This document shows, one piece after another, positions 53,394-62,700 of a stretch of 64,000 bases of DNA. The notes beneath the pieces are model-generated. The model saw nothing but the letters and a program-made list of their open reading frames with translations, ran no database searches and had not been told where the DNA came from. The stretch covers positions 868,001-932,000 of the forward strand of contig CAVSEP010000007.1 of NCBI GenBank assembly GCA_963726995.1, written 5' to 3'. Each line of letters begins with the position of its first letter. Position 1 is the stretch's first letter. The DNA is from DAIDKA01 sp963726995 (GTDB taxonomy: Bacteria > Pseudomonadota > Gammaproteobacteria > Steroidobacterales > Steroidobacteraceae). Position numbers and translations under genes: made by a program.

Positions 53394-54742
53394 ACCAGGC
53401 CGGGCAGAGGTCCGGTGCTATCACCAAAACTTTCGCGGTGGATGCCAAGCTGCTCGAGAATGCTCAATAGCAGGTTGCCGGTCGGTACCTGCTTGGTCGG
53501 GAACGCCAGATGGCGGTTGCCTGGCAATTTGCCGTAGTTGCCGCCGATCAAAATGTGCGGCACGTCGTAGTGCACGTGCTGGTTCGGGTTGCCCATGTTG
53601 CTGCCGTACAGCAGCAGCGAATGATCGAGCAACGAGCCGTCGCCATCGTTGGTGTTGGCCAGTTTCTCGACGAAGTAAGCCAGCATCTTCACGTGATACT
53701 GATTTATCTTCGACAGTTGCTTGATCAGATTCGGATCTTCACCGTGGTGCGAGCCGCCATGGAATCCCAGTGTCGGTGACTCGCATTCCGGATAGACACG
53801 GCCGGTCAGATCGCGCGCGAACAGCATGGTGCTGACGCGGGTGATGTCCGCCTGGAAGCCGAGTGTCAGCAGGTCGAACATGATCTTGATGTGCTGATCG
53901 AACGACTGCGGAATGCCAGGAGGCACGGCGAAACCATCCGGTGCGGCGGTCGTCGCCTTGGCGGCGATCTGCATACGACGCTCGATTTCGCGCACGTTAT
54001 CCGTGAAGGCATCCAGGCGCGCACGGTCGGGAACGCTGATCTCAGTGCGCATACCTTTGATCTTGTCGTTGACCGAGTCTAGGATGCTTTGGTTGCGCTC
54101 GCGGCGCTGCACGCGCTGCTCGGCGGTGCTGCCGCTGCCGAACATGCGTTCGAATACAACCTGCGGGTTCAGTTCCATCGGCAACGGCGTGGTCGGCGAT
54201 GCCCACGCGATCGTGTTGGTATAAACGCAGCTGTAACCCTCGCCGCAGTTGCTCGAACCCGATCCCGGGTCTTCCACCGAAATCTCCACGGACGGCAGGA
54301 GTGTTTCCTGCCCGTACCTGGCGGCGATGACCTGATCGATGGTCTGGCCGGCGTAAACGTCGGCGCCGGAGGTCTTGCGCGGTTTCTGCGCGCAGAGGAA
54401 CGCGGCCGCGACCCAGTGGTCGGCACCGGTTTCACCCGGAGGCGGCTCGGCCGAGCGCGAGTGCAGGCCGGTCAGAATATTCAGGTGATTGCGGAACGGC
54501 TCCATCGGTTTCCAAATGAACGGAAGTTCATCTGGCAAGGCGCCGACTTTTTCGGGAATCCAGTAGCCCGGTGCCGCGCCGTGCGGCACGAAGCCGCCGA
54601 AGAAGCGCGGCGGCATATTCGCCGCGGTCTTCGCCTGCGCCGTCATGGCGGGAATCATTGCATCAAGCAAAGGAAGGGCAAGCGTTGTGCCGAGACCGCG
54701 CAACACGGTGCGGCGGCTGAGGTGCTTTTTGGTAATGAACAC
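53390..54742 (-). CDS. DUF1552 protein, Tat-exported
   Basis: A 450-residue protein with a twin-arginine signal (LSRRTVLRGLGTTLALPLLDA). Family phrases are PPRFFGGFVPHGAAPGYW, GADHWVAAAFLC and the C-terminal YGSNMGNPNQHVHYDVPHIL and LGFHGGSHHGEDPNLIKQLS. The DUF1552 fold belongs to the alkaline phosphatase/sulfatase-like superfamily and has several metal-binding His and Asp here. It is habitually encoded with DUF1592-type proteins, as seen. It starts 4 bases after the previous stop. Function unproven; periplasmic folded export with a cytochrome partner suggests a hydrolase or redox role. Confidence 0.9.
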   Translation of the reverse strand: MFITKKHLSRRTVLRGLGTTLALPLLDAMIPAMTAQAKTAANMPPRFFGGFVPHGAAPGYWIPEKVGALPDELPFIWKPMEPFRNHLNILTGLHSRSAEPPPGETGADHWVAAAFLCAQKPRKTSGADVYAGQTIDQVIAARYGQETLLPSVEISVEDPGSGSSNCGEGYSCVYTNTIAWASPTTPLPMELNPQVVFERMFGSGSTAEQRVQRRERNQSILDSVNDKIKGMRTEISVPDRARLDAFTDNVREIERRMQIAAKATTAAPDGFAVPPGIPQSFDQHIKIMFDLLTLGFQADITRVSTMLFARDLTGRVYPECESPTLGFHGGSHHGEDPNLIKQLSKINQYHVKMLAYFVEKLANTNDGDGSLLDHSLLLYGSNMGNPNQHVHYDVPHILIGGNYGKLPGNRHLAFPTKQVPTGNLLLSILEQLGIHRESFGDSTGPLPGLV

Positions 54743-54746
54743 GGGT

Positions 54747-57149
54747 CTACTCCCCCTTCAACGAATTCGCGGCCGACAGCGAAACTGGGGCTGATTTCAT
54801 GTTCATGGTGAAGTCCGGACTTTGGATCACACCCATGATCAGCGACGAAAACCTGTAATTGTCCTTCGCCGCGTTGTGCACCAGCGAACGGACCAGCGGC
54901 ATGTCCTTGTAATCGAGGCCACGACCGATGGCATAGGTCAGCAGGTTTTCGGTCACCACTTCCACGAACATCTCGTGCTTGCGTACCGCGAGGTCACGCA
55001 GGCCCTTGATACCCTCGACGCGGGTGCCGTCGGTGACGATGCCGAGCGAGTCGATCGGCGTACCCACTTCGATTGTGCGCCACTCGCCCACGGGGTCGAA
55101 GTTCTCCATCGCCAATCCCAGTGGCTCGAACATCTTGTGACAGGTGGCGCAGGTCGGGTTGATGCTATGGATTTGCAGGCGCGCACGCATGGTCTTCGGG
55201 GTTTCGCCGACTTTCTGGTCCAATTTGATCACCACACCAGGCGGCGGATCCGGCGGACTTACGCCGAAGAAGGTCTGCAGGAACCATTTGCCGCGTTTCA
55301 CCGGTGAGGTACGCGCCGCCTCAGAGGTAATGGTCATCAGTGCACCCTTGCCCAGGAGGCCTCTGCGCATGTCCTGGTCGGGCCCCAGTTGGACTCTACG
55401 GAACTGTGGACCGTAAATGTCGGGGATGCCGTAGTGTTTGGCGAGACGCTCGTTGACGAAGGTGTAATCCGCGGTCAGCAAATCGGTCACGCTGCGGTCT
55501 TCCTGGATGATGCTGGAGAAGAACAGTTCGACTTCGTGCTTGAATGCATCGCGCAGGGTGCTGTCGAAATCCGGGAACAGATTCACCGCCGGCTCGCTGG
55601 CAGCGATGCCGCGTATATTCAGCCACTGGCCGGTAAAATTCTGCACCAGCGCCTGCGAACGCGGATCGGCGATCATGCGATCGACCTGCTGTTTCAATAC
55701 TTTCGGCTCGTGCAGCTTGTCGGCGGAGGCGAGGTTGATCAGCTGCATGTCGGGAATGCTGCTCCACAGGAAGAACGACAGACGCGACGCCAGCTCGAGG
55801 TCGCTGATCCGGTAAGCGGTGCCCGCGGCGACATTGGCGGGCTCGATCTCGGCGCGGTAAATGAAATCCGGATCGATCAGAATGCGCTGAATAACGGCCT
55901 CAATGCCGCTGTCGAATTTGCCACCCTGGTCACGTCCGCTGCGATAGAAAGCGGTCATTACCTTGATGTCGGCGTCGCTGGCCGGACGGCGGAAGGCCTT
56001 CGTGGTCAATGTAGTGATGATCTTGTGTGCGCAGTTGGCTTCCTCGCTGACCATCTTCGGGTAGCACTCGAAAACTGTGCGTCGGCTTTGCGTATCGGTC
56101 GCCGCCGTGCCCCTGAACGGACCTTCGATGAACACCTGGCCCACGTGCGGGTAGAACGTGTAACCGGAGATCGAGCCTGGCGAGTTCATCGTGCGCTGGA
56201 ATGATTTGTCGATTGCGGTGTCGGGCAGATCGCTGGTGGCGAGGAACGCCACGCCGATGCGGTGCAGGCCGCCCTTGACGGCGAAGGCCGGCGTCTTGCC
56301 GCCATCACTGCGTTTGGTGGCGATTTCTTTGTCCCAGTCGTACAGGTACACGCGTTTGCCATCGACCGTGACTTCCAACCGTTCGCCTTTGACGTTGCCG
56401 AGTACCGCGGTGAAGTAGCCGGTCATGCCCTTCACGGTAAGCGTGTAGTCGCCGTCGGCGGGGAATTCGTGTTCGATCAGCATGCCGCCGCGGGTGCCGA
56501 ACGGCAGGCCTTCGACGTATTCGTTCTGGCTGGTGTCGTGGGGCGCGTCGAACACGGCCAGGGTCGGCGCCGTTTCGGTGCCCATGGCCAGACGGCTGAT
56601 CTTGCCAGCAGCCGACAGATACGCCTCCATCAATGCCGGCGACGTGGTCAGCGTGCCGGCCATATTGTCGAAGCCGTGACTGGAGTCATCGGACGGGAGG
56701 AACTTGGCGGCGTCGATGTCGAGCGTCAACAGATCGCGGATCGCGTTGGTATATTCGGTGCGGTTGAGGCGATGCAGGCCCGGCGCAAGCGGATGGGGGC
56801 CCTTGGTGGCGGCACTCGCGTCGATGCCCTCTTCCAGGGTCTGCGCCAGCTTCTGCACCGTATCGTAATCCGGGCGCGCCTTGCCCGCGGGCGGCATCAT
56901 GCCGGCGCGCAGGCGCTTGATCATCTTCTCGCCGATTCGCGGCCTTTCGGCGATGCTGCTGGCACTGGCGAATTCCAGATCGACCCCGCCGGCAAAGTCG
57001 CTGGAGTTGTGGCAGACGGCGCAGTACTTGTCGATCAGCGCTTCACTGTCCACATTCCCGTCGTGGGCCGCGGCTTGCGTGACAATGATGGCCCCCACGA
57101 GGATGAACGTGCCATGGGAAGCGAGCTTCAACCGGGCCATAAACCGCAT
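54747..57149 (-). CDS. DUF1587/1595/1592/1588/1585 cytochrome-type exported protein
   Basis: An 800-residue secreted protein of the planctomycete-type cytochrome group. Signal peptide about 1-28 (FILVGAIIVTQAAAHDGN). First heme site CAVCH near residue 43 (LIDKYCAVCHNSSDFAGG). Then DUF1587 (LNRTEYTNAIRDLLTLDIDA), DUF1595 (TKAFRRPASDADIKVMTAFY), DUF1592 (LASRLSFFLWSSIPDMQLI), DUF1588 with a second site CATCH (NPTCATCHKMFEPLGLAMEN), and DUF1585 at the end (ENLLTYAIGRGLDYKDMPLV). AGGA five bases before the ATG at 57149 defines the start. It is the first gene of the DUF1592-DUF1552-ankyrin operon. Function unknown; expected in periplasmic oxidation of polymers or alcohols. Confidence 0.92.
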   Translation of the reverse strand: MRFMARLKLASHGTFILVGAIIVTQAAAHDGNVDSEALIDKYCAVCHNSSDFAGGVDLEFASASSIAERPRIGEKMIKRLRAGMMPPAGKARPDYDTVQKLAQTLEEGIDASAATKGPHPLAPGLHRLNRTEYTNAIRDLLTLDIDAAKFLPSDDSSHGFDNMAGTLTTSPALMEAYLSAAGKISRLAMGTETAPTLAVFDAPHDTSQNEYVEGLPFGTRGGMLIEHEFPADGDYTLTVKGMTGYFTAVLGNVKGERLEVTVDGKRVYLYDWDKEIATKRSDGGKTPAFAVKGGLHRIGVAFLATSDLPDTAIDKSFQRTMNSPGSISGYTFYPHVGQVFIEGPFRGTAATDTQSRRTVFECYPKMVSEEANCAHKIITTLTTKAFRRPASDADIKVMTAFYRSGRDQGGKFDSGIEAVIQRILIDPDFIYRAEIEPANVAAGTAYRISDLELASRLSFFLWSSIPDMQLINLASADKLHEPKVLKQQVDRMIADPRSQALVQNFTGQWLNIRGIAASEPAVNLFPDFDSTLRDAFKHEVELFFSSIIQEDRSVTDLLTADYTFVNERLAKHYGIPDIYGPQFRRVQLGPDQDMRRGLLGKGALMTITSEAARTSPVKRGKWFLQTFFGVSPPDPPPGVVIKLDQKVGETPKTMRARLQIHSINPTCATCHKMFEPLGLAMENFDPVGEWRTIEVGTPIDSLGIVTDGTRVEGIKGLRDLAVRKHEMFVEVVTENLLTYAIGRGLDYKDMPLVRSLVHNAAKDNYRFSSLIMGVIQSPDFTMNMKSAPVSLSAANSLKGE

Positions 57150-57525
57150 AACATTCCTGCCTAGCAACGACTACTGAAGAAGCATCGTCAGACGACTATG
57201 GCGGGTCTGCCGGCTACCGCCCCCACCAGCGACGCCACCCAGGTCATGTCTTCCAAAGTCAGATTGTACGTGCGTGGCGAGTAGACATCCGGATTGGTCA
57301 ATGCACAACACTTTGGTTGAGAGAGCAACTTTATTGGCCGAAGCGGGATTTATGTCAGAGCAAGCTCCGGGAATCAGTCCGTCCGGCGGCCCGACGGCTC
57401 GGGCCAGGGATACCCGACGTTGGCGGTTGGCGTGCTGGAACGAATTCCGTATTCGCCCGTGATCGGCCGGGGCGTTGCCCCCGATGCCACCGCCGCCTTT
57501 ACACGGCGCTTACAGGTGGGAAAAT

Positions 57526-57570
57526 TGGTGGAAAGGGAGGGAATCGAACCCTCGACCCCGGCATTGTGAG
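57526..57570 (-). repeat. tRNA 3'-half remnant B (nearly intact)
   Basis: A perfect tRNA 3' half by structure: loop CTCACAA, stem TGCCG, variable GGGTC, T-stem GAGGG, T-loop TTCGATT, T-stem CCCTC, acceptor CCTTTCC, A, CCA. The next bases do not pair with the anticodon stem, so the 5' half is absent. It differs from copy A at two positions. Apparent proteins here (RESNPRP type) are antisense translations of this tRNA end. Confidence 0.75.
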
Positions 57571-57602
57571 CCCAGTTCTTGGATCAATGTAATCCCCATA
57601 TT

Positions 57603-57690
57603 CAATAACTTAGCTGAGCGGCTCCCGTTGCAATTGGCGCCACGATGCACCACTGAGCACGACTGATTCCCGCAAACCCCCGGCAGCCCT
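57603..57690. repeat. imperfect repeat of 51301-51390
   Basis: About 85 bases, estimated by eye as some 80 percent identical to the segment at 51301. Conserved words include ATTGCAATTGGCG, CACTGAGCACGACTGATTCC and CGCAAA. It lies just inside remnant B and upstream of the toxin-antitoxin pair. Apart from remnant B, the region 57150-57760 has no gene I can support. Confidence 0.55.
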
Positions 57691-57760
57691 TAGGGTCAGG
57701 ATGGGCTCACAGCCCTATGTGGTGTACGATGTGGGCTCGGTTCCACATTAGACTCCACAT

Positions 57761-57994
57761 ATGAAGACGATCCAGATGACTATCGACGAGCGTCTGCTAA
57801 AGAGCGTCGACAAGATAACCAGAGCCCGGAAGACCACTCGTTCTGCGTTCATTCGAAATGCGCTCGAGGCCGAGATCCAGCGACAGCGGATTCAGGAGGA
57901 GGAGATCCGGCATGCAGCAGGCTACGCAGCCAAGCCGGTCATGCGCGGCGAATTTGACACCTGGCTCGGCGAACAGGACTGGGGCACCCCGTGA
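57761..57994 (+). CDS. ribbon-helix-helix (CopG-type) antitoxin
   Basis: A 77-residue protein. Residues 1-45 form a ribbon-helix-helix (MKTIQMTIDERLLKSVDKIT, TTRSAFIRNALEAEI). The acidic, flexible tail ends RGEFDTWLGEQDWGTP, suited to cover a toxin. Its stop overlaps the toxin start (GTGA), a hallmark of type II pairs. The complex should bind and repress its own promoter around 57715-57760, where TGTGGTGTACGATGTGG forms a partial repeat. Confidence 0.85.
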   Translation: MKTIQMTIDERLLKSVDKITRARKTTRSAFIRNALEAEIQRQRIQEEEIRHAAGYAAKPVMRGEFDTWLGEQDWGTP

Positions 57995-58311
57995 ACCGCG
58001 GCGACGTGTGCTGGTACACGTTCAAGACTCCCGACAAAAGGGGACCCGTGCTCATCCTGACACGTGACTCCGCCATTGCAGTGCTGCAGTCGGTCACCGT
58101 TGCACCCATCACTTCCACAATTCGCAGCATCCCGACCGAAGTCGTACTGACGGAGGCCGACGGCTTGCCGAGCACTTGCGCTGCGAACTTCGACAATATC
58201 CAGACAGTGCCGAAGAGCAATATCGGTGATCGCATTGCCCAGTTACCTGGAAGAAAGATGAAGGAGGCAGCAGCAGCTCTGACTTTCGCGCTCGGTTTCG
58301 ATCGTGACTGA
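57991..58311 (+). CDS. PemK/MazF-family mRNA endoribonuclease toxin
   Basis: A 106-residue protein with the MazF/PemK fold: MNRGDVCWYTFKTPDKRGPV, then the core VLILTRDSAIAVLQSVTVAP and TSTIRSIPTEVVL, ending FDNIQTVPKSNIGDRIAQLP. The catalytic Arg and Thr/Ser are in RGPVLILTR and APITSTIR. It cleaves RNA when unmasked. GTG start inside the antitoxin stop. Intact, so a functional pair is plausible, likely stabilising the island. Confidence 0.88.
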   Translation: MNRGDVCWYTFKTPDKRGPVLILTRDSAIAVLQSVTVAPITSTIRSIPTEVVLTEADGLPSTCAANFDNIQTVPKSNIGDRIAQLPGRKMKEAAAALTFALGFDRD

Positions 58312-58645
58312 TCGGGCATCTACAGCGGGTGCTCCGAATCCGCGTGCCGCGGAAAGTCGGATCGGCTGGCCGTGGCCAGCGCTTTGCACGATCTTCGCCC
58401 TGCAGGCTGCGTTGGCCGACAGCCCGGTTCCACCTGCTTCAGCGCCAGACGAATCTCTGCTAGTGGAACACGGACACTACGTGAACAAGTCTGGGCACAT
58501 TGGCCACTCCCCTGCCCACACAAGAACTGGACAGGCACCGTCTGGCGCCACCGCGCAGTGTCGCGATGGAACACACAGCTTCAGTGAACATCACCGCGGG
58601 ACTTGTTCACATCACCGCGGCGTAACGGGCTGGATAGCGCGGTAG
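58304..58645 (+). CDS. DUF3761 secreted protein
   Basis: A 113-residue protein. A hydrophobic segment (WPWPALCTIFALQAALADS, about 22-40) acts as signal peptide after an unusually long polar N-terminus. The DUF3761 domain follows: GHYVNKSGHIGHSPAHT, GATAQCRDGTHSFSEHHRGT and CSHHRGVTGWI. The paired Cys and the CRDGT..S.H..GTCS pattern are diagnostic. Function unknown, found in secreted small proteins. It starts 8 bases inside the toxin gene by GTG, hinting at translational coupling, though a later start is possible. The rest of 58646-58966 has only repeats. Confidence 0.7.
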   Translation: MTDRASTAGAPNPRAAESRIGWPWPALCTIFALQAALADSPVPPASAPDESLLVEHGHYVNKSGHIGHSPAHTRTGQAPSGATAQCRDGTHSFSEHHRGTCSHHRGVTGWIAR

Positions 58646-58712
58646 TCGCTGCCCTGAAACGGGTCCAGCACCTTGATCGTTGCCGATGTGGTCAGAACGG
58701 ACCGATTGATTT

Positions 58713-58757
58713 TGGTGGAAGGGGAGGGAATCGAACCCTCGACCCCGGCATTATGAG
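58713..58757 (-). repeat. tRNA 3'-half remnant A (reference copy, CAT loop)
   Basis: On the minus strand it reads loop CTCATAA (anticodon CAT), stem TGCCG, variable GGGTC, T-arm GAGGG-TTCGATT-CCCTC, acceptor CCCTTCC, discriminator A and CCA: every position as in a real tRNA. Upstream of the loop the sequence CCACTTCC does not pair, so no 5' half exists. It is the best preserved of four collinear copies and is the reference for the others. Such ends are the classic target of site-specific integrases. Confidence 0.75.
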
Positions 58758-58890
58758 GGAAGTGGACGCCCTGATAACCCTTTATCTTCAAATAATTAGA
58801 CAGGCTCTAGCCGGTCAAGCAGGAAGATAAGGCACTGGTGGAGGCAGCTGTTTGCAGACAAATCCGCACGAATTCCCCCACGGTCGATGA
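58758..58890. repeat. flank of remnant A, homologous to 51112-51240
   Basis: After remnant A the order GAGGGAAGTGG, TATCTTCAAATAATTAGAC, AGCAGGAAGATAAGGCACT and ATCCGCACGAATTCCCCCAC parallels that after remnant C. Similarity is imperfect but collinear over about 130 bases. It marks a shared element end. Confidence 0.5.
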
Positions 58891-58921
58891 GCCCGAAAAA
58901 TTCCGACTTCCATGAACCGCA

Positions 58922-58949
58922 GTAAAGCGATTTGATCAAATCGCTTTAC
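58922..58949. promoter_or_regulatory. perfect 28-bp palindrome, probable VapB operator
   Basis: Half-site GTAAAGCGATTTGA followed directly by its exact reverse complement. It sits 17 bases upstream of the AbrB-type antitoxin ATG. Palindromes at this place are the usual autorepressor sites of AbrB/MazE antitoxins. The centre TTTGATCAAA is AT-rich, unlike its surroundings. No T-run follows, so a terminator is less likely. Confidence 0.75.
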
Positions 58950-58966
58950 GTCCCTGGGAGCCCGTC

Positions 58967-59176
58967 ATGGGTACCACTGTCACCTTGCGCAGCAAGTACC
59001 AAATCGTCATTCCACAGGCCGCCAGAGAGGGGGACGAGCTTCTCGTGCTGTGTAAGTCCGATCGTGTCGTGATTATTCCAAAGCCCAAGAAATTCGCGAG
59101 ACATACGCGGGGCCTGCACAGCGAGGTGTGGCAGGGAGCCGAGACATACCTCAGGTCGGAGCGTGAGGGTTGGTAG
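58967..59176 (+). CDS. AbrB/VapB-type antitoxin
   Basis: A 69-residue protein with a swapped-hairpin DNA-binding domain: GTTVTLRSKYQIVIPQAARE then a short strand DRVVIIPKPKKFARHTRGLH. The C-terminal tail (EVWQGAETYLRSEREGW) should contact the toxin. It lies immediately after the 28-bp palindrome. The stop overlaps the first codons of the PIN toxin frame. Intact. Confidence 0.83.
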   Translation: MGTTVTLRSKYQIVIPQAAREGDELLVLCKSDRVVIIPKPKKFARHTRGLHSEVWQGAETYLRSEREGW

Positions 59177-59660
59177 CTGGGCGCATTGCTCGGCGCCACC
59201 AGCGTGTTCTCCTGGACACCTGCGTCTGGATCTGCCACTTTGAGCAAAATGCCACCTTCGGTAAGGCTGCCGATGACGTCATCGAACAACTCGAAGCCGG
59301 CAAGTTTCAAGCAGTTGCCTCGGAGCTCACACTGCTGGAATTGGTCGTCAAGCCGCTGCAGATGGGTCGGCAGGACGCAGCGGATGATTGCGAGACCCTC
59401 TTGATCTATTTCCAAACCTGACGTTGGAACCGATCTCGCGCGAAATCCTGCTGGAGGCGGCCGCATTGCGGGCACGCTATCGCGTCCGAACCCCGGATGC
59501 GATTCAGCGCGCCACGGCATTCAAGTCTGGTGCCACCCTTGCGATTTCCGATGACGAAGGGTGGCAACACATTGGTGATCACCCGGGGTTAACGCTCAAT
59601 TTCTCGGATGCTCTCTGCCAATGCGCGATCGGCGCAGCAGAATCTGGTCCTCCGGGCTAA
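59170..59660 (+). pseudogene. PIN-domain (VapC) toxin, frameshifted
   Basis: The first frame gives VLLDTCVWICHFEQN, with the leading catalytic Asp, and ELTLLELVVKPLQMGRQDAA. It stops after LLIYFQT near 59421. The matching C-terminal half is in the next frame: NLTLEPISREILLEAAALRA, RVRTPDAIQRATAF (Asp of the PIN motif) and ISDDEGW. A one-base change near 59415 separates them. VapC toxins are Mg-dependent RNases. The toxin is probably dead while the antitoxin remains. The start is unclear (TTG at 59170 overlaps the antitoxin). Confidence 0.8.
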
Positions 59661-59755
59661 GGCCGATCGAGAGGCGTTGAGACCCGTACTGACGGGCCCG
59701 GGTAAAACCGGCGCCGGCAGTCGGCGGGACCCCGCCAAGTGCCGGCGCCATGATG

Positions 59756-62700
59756 TCAGAACTTGTATCGGGCGCCCAATACGTAACGACGGCCAATGAC
59801 GTCGTACAGCTGCGGATTGAGCGAAGCTGCCCCCGTGCGCCCGAAGGCCGCCGCGGTGGTCGGCGGGGCACGGTCGAGGGCATTCGTGACTTCGACGTAT
59901 ATGCTCAGGTCGCCCGGCACCGGCACCGTGTATCGCAAGGTTCAAGTCGAGGTAGAACAGCCCGCCGATGCTGTTATCGTTGATCGTTTGCACGCCGGGT
60001 ATCGCGACCGGCGCTCTGTACCAGCGTGTGGTCCAGGATCCCACTTGCAGATGTAACGCCCCTGGACGAACAGCGAGTACGGCTCCGTTGTTGTAGGTGA
60101 AGTTGGCCGTGTATTTGTGCTTTGGCAGGCTGCGGCCCGTGCCGACCTGGCCGGCCCATTCGTCGTAAGTCCCGAATTGCGTGAGCGTCGCATTCTTGAT
60201 CAGGTCCGTTGCGTACAACCGGACTGCGACGCTCTCGGGACCGCCGACCAGATGCACGTTCGAATGGTAACTCGCCTCCAAGTCCACGCCCTGCACGAAC
60301 TGCTCCGCGAAGTTGATGAAGTACTGGTCCACCTCGACGATGTTGTTCGCCGGCATCCAGCTTTACCAGCGCCTGATACTGCGGGTCGCCGGCGTAGGCT
60401 GCATTGACGATCTGCTGCGCCGTCGGCTTGTCGATTGCGTCCGCGATGACTGATCTTGTACCAGTCGACCGATGCCGAGAAGCCCTGAACAGGAAAGTGG
60501 GCGTCAATACGAATCCGGCAGTCCAGGTGTCAGCCTTCTCAGGGTTAAGGTTCGGGTTGCCGCCGGAGAAGCTGGCACCCGATTGGGTCGTCGGCGCACC
60601 GCCGGTAAGCACCCAGGGGTTGTTGACCGTGACGCCGCCGCGGGTTGTATCAAACCGCTCCTCGAGCGAGGCTGCGCGAACGTCCCGTGAGCGCGTGGCC
60701 CGCAGCCGTATGGTGTCATTGAGCGCCCAGTCCATTCCGACCTTCCATGCCCAAATGTTGCCGGATCCGGAATAATCGGCCCAGCGCGCCGCAAGGTTAG
60801 TCGAGAGGCTCTGCGCCAGGAACCGGTCCTTCAACAGCGGCACGCTGAACTCGGAGAAGGCCTCCTTCACATTGAAATCACCCTGGAAGGTGCGCTCCGA
60901 GCTGAACATGATCGTGCTAGAGTTGGCGTCGCCGAGAAATCCCGTCGGCACATAGTACAGGCCGGGAATGCCGCCGGTGGCCTTGCCGTTGATGGTCACG
61001 GTGGCTGCGGTTGCCGGCCACGGGGCCGTGTAACCGTACTGATTAATGTAGAAGCCGTAAGGGATGACGCCGCGGAAATACGTCGGCTGTGTCGGGATCA
61101 CCGAGCCGACCAGCGCGCCGTTGAGGAATGCCGGATATTCATTGGCCGGATTGGGTGTGGTCTGCAGGATCGACTCCTTGCGCCAGGCGACGCCGAAGGC
61201 GCCCTTGACGGGACCGGCCCCGACACCCTTGAAAAGATCCCCGTTAGCGCTGAATTCACCGTTGGCGAGGTCGTAGTACTGCTCCGCCAGTCTTTTGGGG
61301 GCCACTGACGTAGGCGGCTGCCTGCGGCGAAATATTGTTCCAGCCACCGAACAGGTTGATCGGTGTACAGTCGGCGAAGTTCTTGTAGTACGTGGGATTG
61401 TAGGCGGGGGAGGCCACGCGGCAGATCGGATTGCCATTGGGATCAGCCACTGCGTCCAGCGCAAAGAACAGCCGATCGACGCGAGTGCCGTTATTGTCGA
61501 TGTAGTTTTCCCGCGTGGTGCCGTATTGCAGGTAACCATCGACGTTCCAGCTGAGGACGTCGGCCTTAAGTCCGATGGTCCCCTGATGAGTGATGTTTTC
61601 AGTGATCTGGCGCGTCTCGCCGAGCGGATTTCCCGGCACATTGTTGAGGTAAACGCCGTACGAAAAATACTGCGTCGCGAGCGCGTCACGGCCCGGGTAG
61701 ACGTAGCGGTACCCCGGGCCATATCCGTTCGCAGCCGACAGCGCACCGGTGGCATTCGGATAGGCAGTGGTGAGCGCATTCTGCAGCTCGGTGCGAACAC
61801 CTGGCGCGAGGAATGGGTTGTCGAGCCCAATCGGCGCCCCCCAGGGGCCAAGCAGCGCTGCCGATTGCCAGCGTATGTTCGCCGCGTCATCGGAGTACAT
61901 GCCCTGCGCGAACAGCTCAATCTTCTCGTTCACATCGTAGGTGGCATGCAGGAACACGTTCTTGCGCGTGTAACGGGGCGCAACCTCGTCCATCGAATTT
62001 ACGCCGTAAGTCTCATTGGCCGTGGCAAGGCAGTTGCACGCATTACCCACGGCCCCCAGCACTCCGGTCGGCGCCGGCAGCAGTGTCCTGCCGTCCGGGC
62101 TGAATTGCATGCCGTTCAGACCCGGCACGCCAACAACGGTGCCGTTGTAGCTGAAATTTGTGGGAATGACGTACGGGGCAACAACATAAGTTGGACCACC
62201 CGCCGGGCCCGGCACTCGCGATGCCTGGTTGAACCAAGGCCGGCTTTGCAGCGATGAGAAGTCGTTGATCGCGTCCTGGTTATACTCCGAGAGCGAGCCG
62301 ATCAGGTGCACCTTCTCGCCGAATTCGGTGGCCGAAAGACAGGGAGAACTTCGAGTTCGCGCCGTCGTGGCGCGCACTTTCGCCCCCCTGGGCCTCGGCC
62401 TTCACACCTTCGAATTTTGTGTCGAGCAGGAAGTTCACGACTCCTGCCACAGCGTCGGTGCCGTAGGTCGCTGATGCGCCGCCGGTCACGACCTCGATGC
62501 CCTTGAGAAGCTGATCGGGGAAGGAGGCAATGTCTACCGAACCGAAACGACTGTTCGCAACCGTGCGACGGCCATCCAGCAACACCAGGGTGCGCGAAAT
62601 GCCCGAGCTGGTATTCGCGCCCCGCAGATTCACCTCCGATCCGCTCGGGCTCTGCCCGCCCAGGGCCTGCTGGGAGGTGTTGTTGCCGAAGAACTGCGGC

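Noticed and set aside
57317..57666. Open frames with GNRTLDPGI or RESNPRPRH signatures near 51000, 57500 and 58700
   Set aside because: These are antisense translations of tRNA 3' ends, a known annotation artefact.
58713..58803. A complete tRNA gene at remnant A
   Set aside because: The 5' side of the anticodon stem does not pair and no D-arm is present.
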